Origin: Zoroaster sp. YZ-2022
Lineage: Eukaryota; Echinodermata; Asteroidea; Forcipulatida; Zoroasteridae
Assembly: GCA_029582265.1 (NCBI GenBank)
Contig: CM055823.1
Span: 9,894,821 to 9,958,820, forward strand
Direction: 5' to 3'
DNA length: 64,000 nt
Position numbers and translations under genes: made by a program. Positions 57,730-64,000 of the stretch are shown here, piece by piece (position 1 is the stretch's first letter; each line of letters begins with the position of its first letter). Below the pieces are notes generated by a model, which was given only the letters and a program-made list of their open reading frames with translations, was not told the origin of the DNA and did not search any database.

Positions 57730-57893
57730 GCGCCCGGCTGCAATTTTTTTTCTGCAAAAAGAATTGCCATCCTGCGATATTTCAGCCAATCAGATGTCTT
57801 ATACATATTCGTCATCTTAAATAACGTGCCATGTGATTGGCTGAAATATTGTGGGATGGCAATTCTTGTTTGCAGAAAAAAATCGCCGCCCGG
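57730..57893. mobile_element. Foldback/MITE-like hairpin element
   Basis: Arms of about 65 bp: left gcccggctgcaatttt, ttctgcaaaaagaattgcca, tatttcagccaatca; right the inverse tgattggctgaaatatt, tggcaattcttgtttgcag, and cgccgcccgg. The loop is about 40 bp. Arms differ by a few bases, so not a cloning artefact. No clear target duplication. Confidence 0.85.
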
Positions 57894-58689
57894 CTTGATC
57901 GAAAACAATGATTAATTTCCCATTTACGACGGGAGCTGCTTCTATTGCTGCTTGCGCCCTCTTTTGTCTGGTAGTGGCCTTCTAACTTTCCAGCTCAATG
58001 TTATGCCTGACACTATGAAGATGCATGCTTGTGTCTGTACGAACTCAATTATGAAACAAGGGCATACAATTTCAGAGTGTTTTTAATGTTTCAGGCATTT
58101 CAGGTTTGCAGCATGATGCCAAAATAGCTTGGGGTCCAGGAACCATCTAAGGGCCCAGAATATGTAGGGTTCTATGCTCAGTGCTGGGATATACTTCGGG
58201 ATATAATTATTCGGGATATATTTGGGATATATTCGTACACATAAAATAATGAAAACAAAATTCAGATTCTTATGTTTTGACATTAATTTTCTAATCCTGC
58301 TATTTATTTTGCTCGATACCCCTCCTTCATTGTGTATAGTGTCCATGCATTATTTGTTTTACCGTGTTTGTTTCTTGCATCTTAAATTATTTTGTTTTAC
58401 GCTTGATTACCTTAATTACAATTGTTTTAAATGTTATAATCTCAATTTCAAACTAGATCAGTTTTACTCTTTTTCCATTTTCATTTTATTTTGAACATAT
58501 TTAGAATGTTTTAATTTTTTACTTTGGTTTACTTTATTAATTTTCCCATATTTCTATTTACTGCTTTTATTTGTTTACTTAAAATTTGTATTTGTAGATT
58601 GGTTTAACTTTTAATATTGTTTAATACAGAGTCCTCAAAGAAAGCAGTTCTTAAACTGAGGAGTCTACCCTGTTAAAATAAAACAGTAA
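57894..58689. other. Intergenic, very AT-rich
   Basis: T-rich stretch at 58250-58620 with small repeated gggatata words at 58180-58235. No gene. Confidence 0.45.
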
Positions 58690-58930
58690 ATTAATAAATA
58701 AATAAATTAAGAATTATATAAAGTGCAGGACAAAATAAAATTATTTTCATAATATATATATTTTTGGGGGGGGGGGGCCTGATGAATGCATCACTCACCC
58801 CTTTAAGATTATTAGAGGAATAAAACCCCTGCTTCCTATTTCTCTGGGATTTGAGATCCTGAACAAAACGACAAAATCCAAAACCAATCAAAATCCAAAT
58901 AGGTACCAACAAAACCTTTACAGTAAAATG
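58690..58930 (-). repeat. Dispersed family R6, copy 1
   Basis: Shares aagaattatataaagtgcag, tgatgaat.catc.ctcacc, cctttaagattatta and aaaacctttacagtaaaatg with 61155-61490. The copy has a G run at 58765-58777. Reading on the minus strand gives a partly open frame with no domain. Confidence 0.75.
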
Positions 58931-59086
58931 AAACGGAAAACAAATAATATAACTATGGACAAAAACTGATTGTTATTCCGAGCGCTTTATGACGACGTAT
59001 TTTACTTTTGATGGGGTTGTAAAAAAAAACTGTAGTATACTCCTCAGGATGGGCATACTTAATTATTTTTGTCATGATCTTGTACT

Positions 59087-59210
59087 GGCCATCAAAATAG
59101 TGGCGGACAATTATTGATATACGGCGTAGGGGCCTGTCTTACTGTATGGGCCATCAAAATAGTGGCGGACAATTATTGATATACGGTGTAGGGGCCTGTC
59201 TTACTGTATT
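59087..59210 (+). repeat. 62-bp tandem duplication
   Basis: ggccatcaaaatagtggcgg through gtcttactgta occurs twice in direct tandem (59087-59148, 59149-59210) with one difference. Confidence 0.95.
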
Positions 59211-59264
59211 GAGAATCACGGAAATATTTTGACTTTGGACGCTCTGTGGTGCATTCTAATCGCT

Positions 59265-59420
59265 TTATTAATAATTATGGTGTTGCAAGAAAAAACGGTA
59301 TAGTCTACTCCTCAGTAGCCAGGATAGGCTAACATATTTATTTTAAAGTTTATTTATGAGCATCAACAAGTGTGGGGGATATTTGATATGCTGTTCCCCA
59401 CTCTAAAAAGTCGGATGGTA
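59265..59420 (+). repeat. Dispersed family R7, copy 2
   Basis: Counterpart of 42290-42480: ttgcaagaaaaaacggtata, ggataggcta, gtgtgggggatatttgatat, ccccactctaaaaagt. Confidence 0.65.
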
Positions 59421-59616
59421 CGCGTTGGCACCAAAAACAGACAGTAGGCCTATTCCAACGGACAGTCTTAATTTCATTTTTGATTTAAGTTTATTTCTAT
59501 GAAAAATAAGAGTAGCTCAGGCAGAATAATTTGACAAGACATTTGACAAGTATGATTTTGGTGATTTTTTGAACACTTTTTGGTTGTTTTGACATAGTGG
59601 CTTAATGTACGATTGC

Positions 59617-60022
59617 CAGGGGCGTAAATCTGTGTCGAAAAGTGGGGGATATTTAAATTTATTTGCATAATTTACAACAAAGTATTGGATCTCGAACGTT
59701 GATCAACGGAGGGGAGGATAAAAAAAATCGACAGGGCCATGGTGCTTGAACTCCTTGAACCCCCACACCCCCTCCCCGTGGTTACGCGTACAACCACTCA
59801 GAATCCCACGGCTATCATAAAGATGACACCCAAACAGACAAATAAACAAACAGACAATTAATATTTAAACAAACCAAATTTCCCCATTTTGCACGAATTA
59901 TTTATTCGTTTATTATTTTTTTTACCGCATGATAAATAATTTGAAGGGATGATCCAATGGACCATCCCCCCTGGGCAAACAAGTGGGGTTATATATCCCC
60001 ATCCCCGGGATTTACGCCCGTG
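59617..60022. mobile_element. 406-bp hAT-like MITE, near-perfect TSD
   Basis: Ends caggggcgtaaatct and, inverted, cacgggcgtaaatcc. The flanks acgattgc (59609-59616) and acgattga (60023-60030) agree at seven of eight bases. Related to 11693-12020. No transposase. Confidence 0.8.
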
Positions 60023-60030
60023 ACGATTGA

Positions 60031-61154
60031 CACCTAGGCATAAAATATGTACGTAAGGTCATCTTAGACAACTGTGAGAATCTTTGAGCAACCACCGCTT
60101 CGTATAACGGCTATGCCTGTAAATATAATGAATATTATGCATCATTCTGCCTAATCCTTGCCATTTTCCCAACATGAGTTGACACATTTAAAGCCTTGAG
60201 CGCAAACAGGTTCTGTTGAAAAGGGTGTTTTTCCAAAAAGAAAATACAACAAAAGTCACAATGAGGGTGAAATGGTTGATCTAGCAATGCCCGAAACCCA
60301 CTGAGAATTATTATTCAATGTGTTGGCGAGTATAATCTCACGTCTAAAATCCCCCGTAAAGCGTGTTCAACCTAAAGTTCAAACACCGTCATGGTTTGTT
60401 GATTTGTATTGAATTTTGTGTTATGCTCCATACATGTAGTCGCGAATCATTATGGTCTATTGATGTACTTATAGCAACAGGTTTAACACACATAACAGTG
60501 TATGGCTAATTGTCATTATTTCCATCGATAAATTATTAAAGCATTATTTATTTTAACCAATTGTAAATAGAAAAACTGTTCTCATTTAGGACCGTCAGTC
60601 ACTTCTTCAGCGAGCAAAACATATTGTTTGATTTAATTAAAATTAATTTCATTATTTTACATAATATTTCACATAAAAAATCACAAAGCTATACATACAT
60701 ATCCATTTTAACAACAAAATGTTGTAAAATCCATAAATCCATAAAATAATGAATAAGAAAACAAAAATCAACAATCCGAGACAAAATAAAGAGAGAGTTT
60801 GGCCTATTGGTTAACCAAATAGCGAACCTATCACTTTTTTAATTTGTTCTTCAATAGTGCCACAGAACAAACACCTAAAACATACAATATAGACAGCCAT
60901 AACAAATATGAATAATTATTTCACCAACCTATATGAATAATTATGTGAATAAGGATAAGGGAATTATTTGTTGAAAGTACTTATCTATCATTCCAGAGTG
61001 ATGTTCTCCTGTGATTATACCTGTAACTTATTTTGTTCTCTTTACTTATTCTGATTATCAGACAGTTTGTTCGCGAGAAACTTCCCGAAACTACAATCCT
61101 GCAATGATTGATTTGGTGGTTAATAAACCGACTGATGCTCTATATGCATAAAAC
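60031..61154. other. Intergenic, no gene recognised
   Basis: AT-rich; no domain, exon or shared repeat seen. Confidence 0.4.
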
Positions 61155-61490
61155 AGCAAATAAATAAATGAAGAATTATATAAAGTGCAGGACAAAATAA
61201 AATTATTTTCATAAAGTGTCCTAATCTTTTTGAAAAAGGTACATAAACTTGATGTAAAATATGGCAGAATGTTTTCGCAAGTCGAATTTTTTTTTTTGGC
61301 CGGGGGGTTAGACTGATGAATTCATCGCTCACCCCTTTAAGATTATTAGGGGGTATAAAACCCCTGCTTTCTATTTCTCCGAGATTTGAGATCCTGAACA
61401 AAACTACAAAATCCAAAAACAAAATTAAAAACCAATCAAAATCCAAATAGGTACAAACAAAACCTTTACAGTAAAATGAAACGGGAAAAA
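61155..61490 (-). repeat. Dispersed family R6, copy 2
   Basis: Longer copy of the family at 58690-58930; includes an extra segment tttttgaaaaaggtacataa absent from copy 1. An open frame of 127 codons spans it on the minus strand but has no recognisable motif and is disrupted in copy 1. Confidence 0.7.
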
Positions 61491-61852
61491 AAATATATAA
61501 CAATGGACTTCAAATTATATATGAACACAAACTGATTGTTTACCTTTTTAAATGTTCAAATGACTCTTAAAGACTTAATGTGCAAAAAAAACCTCCAAAA
61601 AACACACTGAATTATCTATATCAATTCCATCAAATATTTAACCGGATTAGTTGAATGTACAGCCAACATCAGGCCATAGTCTTGGTATATTGTCGGACAC
61701 AAACTTTGGTGTGACAATCTCAATCAATGGGGTTAGTTTATTATTAACATCACTATTTAACAATGGCACTAGTAACATGTATGACAGGAGTGGTAGCGTA
61801 TTATGTACATGTCAATAGTTAAACTTATATACTTGTGCTAAGTTCCGAATAG

Positions 61853-62218
61853 GGTGTACGAATACCAACTATTGGGTACAGTCAGTGGGGACCATCGTTC
61901 GTTCATGCAGCTTGTCACTCGGCATACGGTACGGGCACTGCTATACCGAGAGACGGGCGGCTGGTCGGTCTCTACGACGGGGACCACCGGGGCTTGACTA
62001 CATACACGGGGTGTCTGGACGGGGCCAGAGTGCGTATCAGACCGCATCAGCTACATGTAGGCGAACCAATGGCCATATCGACGTACGGCACCATTAGTTC
62101 AACGAACGAGGCTCTGGACCGTAATAGTTCGGTATATCGCACTGTCATAGATCGGATCGAGTCGCACATATATCATTCGGAACCGCACTTCGCCGAGATC
62201 AGGAAATCTCGGGGATAG
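61853..62218 (+). CDS. Unrecognised ~122-codon open frame in a GC-richer island
   Basis: Open from just after a TAG at 61850 to TAG at 62216-62218. It has no ATG until the GEPMAIS segment, so if coding it is the 3' part of a longer gene or an exon. Composition is protein-like: ATAIP-type start region, GRLVGLYDGDHRGL, RIRPHQLHVGEPM and a charged end RIESHIYHSEPHFAEIRK. The stretch 61880-62780 is visibly richer in G+C and CpG than its AT-rich surroundings. No domain recognised; it could be the C-terminus of a retroelement or integrated viral polyprotein, or chance. Acceptor-like sequence upstream is not convincing. Confidence 0.35.
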   Translation, partial: GVRIPTIGYSQWGPSFVHAACHSAYGTGTAIPRDGRLVGLYDGDHRGLTTYTGCLDGARVRIRPHQLHVGEPMAISTYGTISSTNEALDRNSSVYRTVIDRIESHIYHSEPHFAEIRKSRG

Positions 62219-63244
62219 AAATCTGGGGCCTAGGAATGAATAAAATATTAGACTAGTTTAGCGTCTTAGCCAATGAGAAGCTTGGCTTCCGCGTCTAAGG
62301 GTAGAAACGTGTGCACAATCAGGGTATACAACAGGTCCTTGTTCCATATAAGGAAAGGTATTTGACGAAAGTGAAGTGATCGACAACTTAGAAAGGAGGG
62401 CGTGTTCAAGGGGAAAATGCTTACCGGGCATGTTAAGCTATTTGCTTGGATGCTAAGCTATTACTGCATGAGGGGAACAGCGGCTGTGCTTGGGTAGGGA
62501 GCACTACACACGGGCCACGGCTAATGACTGAGCCGGTCAGTCACGGTGACTGTTTGGCCGTGGTTCACCCACAAACCGTGTTCGGCGTGTAGGGTGGACT
62601 CCGAGGAAAGTATTCGGAAAATAGACGGCTCCAAGCCACGTGGCGGGAGGGTGTGGCACGCACGCAAGGCTCTCGCTGGTGTTGCATTATGCATTGCGTT
62701 AGCGCTGGATATGCATGAGGAAAAGTAGCGTCCTTGTATGGATTGCATATTCATACCGGACAATCGAGGGTCCGGGGAAACAAACCCTGGGACTTAGACT
62801 GCTTGAAATTGCATCGTAAGCAAAATATTGGAAGTGGAAGAAGTGAAATAGAGGGTGCTAATATTTATCAAAATCAAAGGGTAAGATTCGTAACAATTTG
62901 ATTAAAATCATCTTTGATGAATCTGTGTTCCAAAGAGTTCAAACTATTGAGGTTTCCTTTCTACTCATTCAGAATTATGTTTTTTTTTAAATTCAGTTAG
63001 ATCGTCCAACTACTTCTCAACGGATACTCCTATTGATTATGGAGTCTAAACAGGACTTAAGACACGTGAGTACCGAACCCACGTTTCCCATTATTATGTT
63101 AATGTCATAAAAGACAGAACATATTTTTTACATGTGTAATAATATTTCAAAAAGTTTTCAACGAAAACCAAAACATCTAGATAATTTTTAACAATAATCG
63201 AACATATTATCAAATCATTTCCTTTTCTAGCTTCATATACATAA
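62219..63244. other. GC-richer 3' flank then AT-rich intergenic
   Basis: 62270-62780 keeps the raised GC level with many short open frames and no domain. It could be the 3' UTR or LTR-like flank of the preceding frame, but no second LTR is in the window. Confidence 0.35.
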
Positions 63245-63602
63245 GGCAAAAAAGCCTCCGGTTTCTGGTCATAGGTCGGCTTCAAAATCGGTGCGGTGAT
63301 GCGCTTATTTTATTTATTTAAATTTGTTTATTTATTTATTTTTGCTAACAGGGAAATACGTGATACACTATACGCAGGGACCAAGTTTCACATATACAAA
63401 GTATGGTGGCTAAGAGAGGCCTCACAAATCGAGCAAAAGTTTATACCCTATGTGGAAAAAGTCATTCGAAACACAGCATGGCAGAATACCAATCGATCCA
63501 GCAATTTTGGCTGCAATTGGACATCGTTTCATAGCAAAAAAACAATAAAAATGCCAACGCGCGGGTCTGATGCGACGCGCGCGGAGACAACCAGAGACTT
63601 TT
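63245..63602 (+). repeat. Dispersed family R2, copy 5 (inverted)
   Basis: Inverse of the other four copies: starts aaaagcctccggtttctggt, contains atcggtgcggtgatg, ggtggctaagagaggcctca and ggctgcaattggacatcgtt, ends gcgacgcgcgcggagac. The signature HGRIPIDPAILAAIGHRF is on the plus strand here. Probably the most complete copy. Confidence 0.8.
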
Positions 63603-63603
63603 T

Positions 63604-64000
63604 ATCATTTAAATAAATTGTAACTGAAACTTTTACATCTTAAAATATATTGTATATACAATATATTGAATCCAAAATATTGTATCATATCTATCTATCT
63701 ATCCATTCAGTTTAGTAACTTCATGGTCAGACGATATTTTCATATAAAGGGTATTTTGCTTTAATATTATACAGTATATTATGTATACTATGAACCGGTA
63801 CTATGAACCGGCACTGGGGTACATGTACGTGTATGCGTACCCCAAACACTTATGATTTATTTTTTCAAATACACACAATCAGGGACAGGGACAGCGAGGG
63901 AGGGGCGGACCTGTGAGCATAAAAAGCTCATTCATGGCAAGGAGTCTAAGACCTAATAAGGGCATTCTTGGAATATTTTATTTTTTTATTTTATGCACTC
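63604..64000 (+). repeat. Family R9, third copy, cut by window end
   Basis: Same landmark order as 13040-13190 and 14536-14760: attgtaactgaaacttttac, tcatggtcagacgatatttt, ggtattttgct, then taccccaaa, gcataaaaagctcattcatg and tttatgcactc. It lacks the 32-bp array but keeps the tattttgctt seed. Confidence 0.75.

Overview
The window is animal nuclear DNA: genes with GT-AG introns, an overall AT-rich composition, and about ten mobile-element families. A Shaw/Kv3 channel gene, a secreted collagen-C1q protein, a stand-alone P2X7-type 'ballast' domain, a PHD-finger/endonuclease LINE with an NPGP motif, and a tRNA-Leu-derived SINE all point to a marine invertebrate. A non-vertebrate deuterostome such as an echinoderm or hemichordate fits best. 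That placement is inference; no species-diagnostic gene is present. A run of 500 Ns at 47317-47816 is a scaffold gap.

Layout. (1) 5785-21697, plus strand: the 3' three exons of a Shaw-type voltage-gated K+ channel, from S1 to the stop. Exon phases fit exactly and total 1260 coding bases. The exon(s) for the cytoplasmic T1 domain lie upstream of the window. The 12.8-kb first intron holds several MITEs, a 42 x 32-bp minisatellite set between ~650-bp inverted arms, and a SINE fragment. (2) 22.6-26.5 kb: a dying LINE 3' end, a SINE inside a foldback, and a duplicated unit interrupted by a MITE. (3) 29.5-33.2 kb, minus strand: an intact collagen-C1q gene and a weak two-exon candidate. (4) 34.5-41.6 kb: hAT-like and Harbinger-like non-autonomous elements around a three-exon P2X7-ballast-domain gene that carries two in-frame stops. 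(5) 43.5-47.3 kb: a SINE whose ATT tail is split by a composite Helitron-like element built on a ~149-bp satellite. (6) 48.0-48.4 kb: a frameshifted His-Me-finger (homing-endonuclease-like) gene. (7) 50.4-57.4 kb: a LINE whose 5' endonuclease half is inverted relative to its RT half, then a separate RTE-like LINE broken by frameshifts and a SINE fragment. (8) 57.7-64 kb: dispersed repeats, a foldback, a hAT-like MITE and a GC-richer island with an unrecognised ~122-codon open frame.

There is no operon or pathway here. The host genes (K+ channel, C1q protein, ballast-domain gene) are functionally unrelated. What unifies the window is the mobile-element record: nested insertions, an occupied/empty paralogous site, matching target-site duplications, and four MITEs whose interiors are built from one short word repeated in both orientations.
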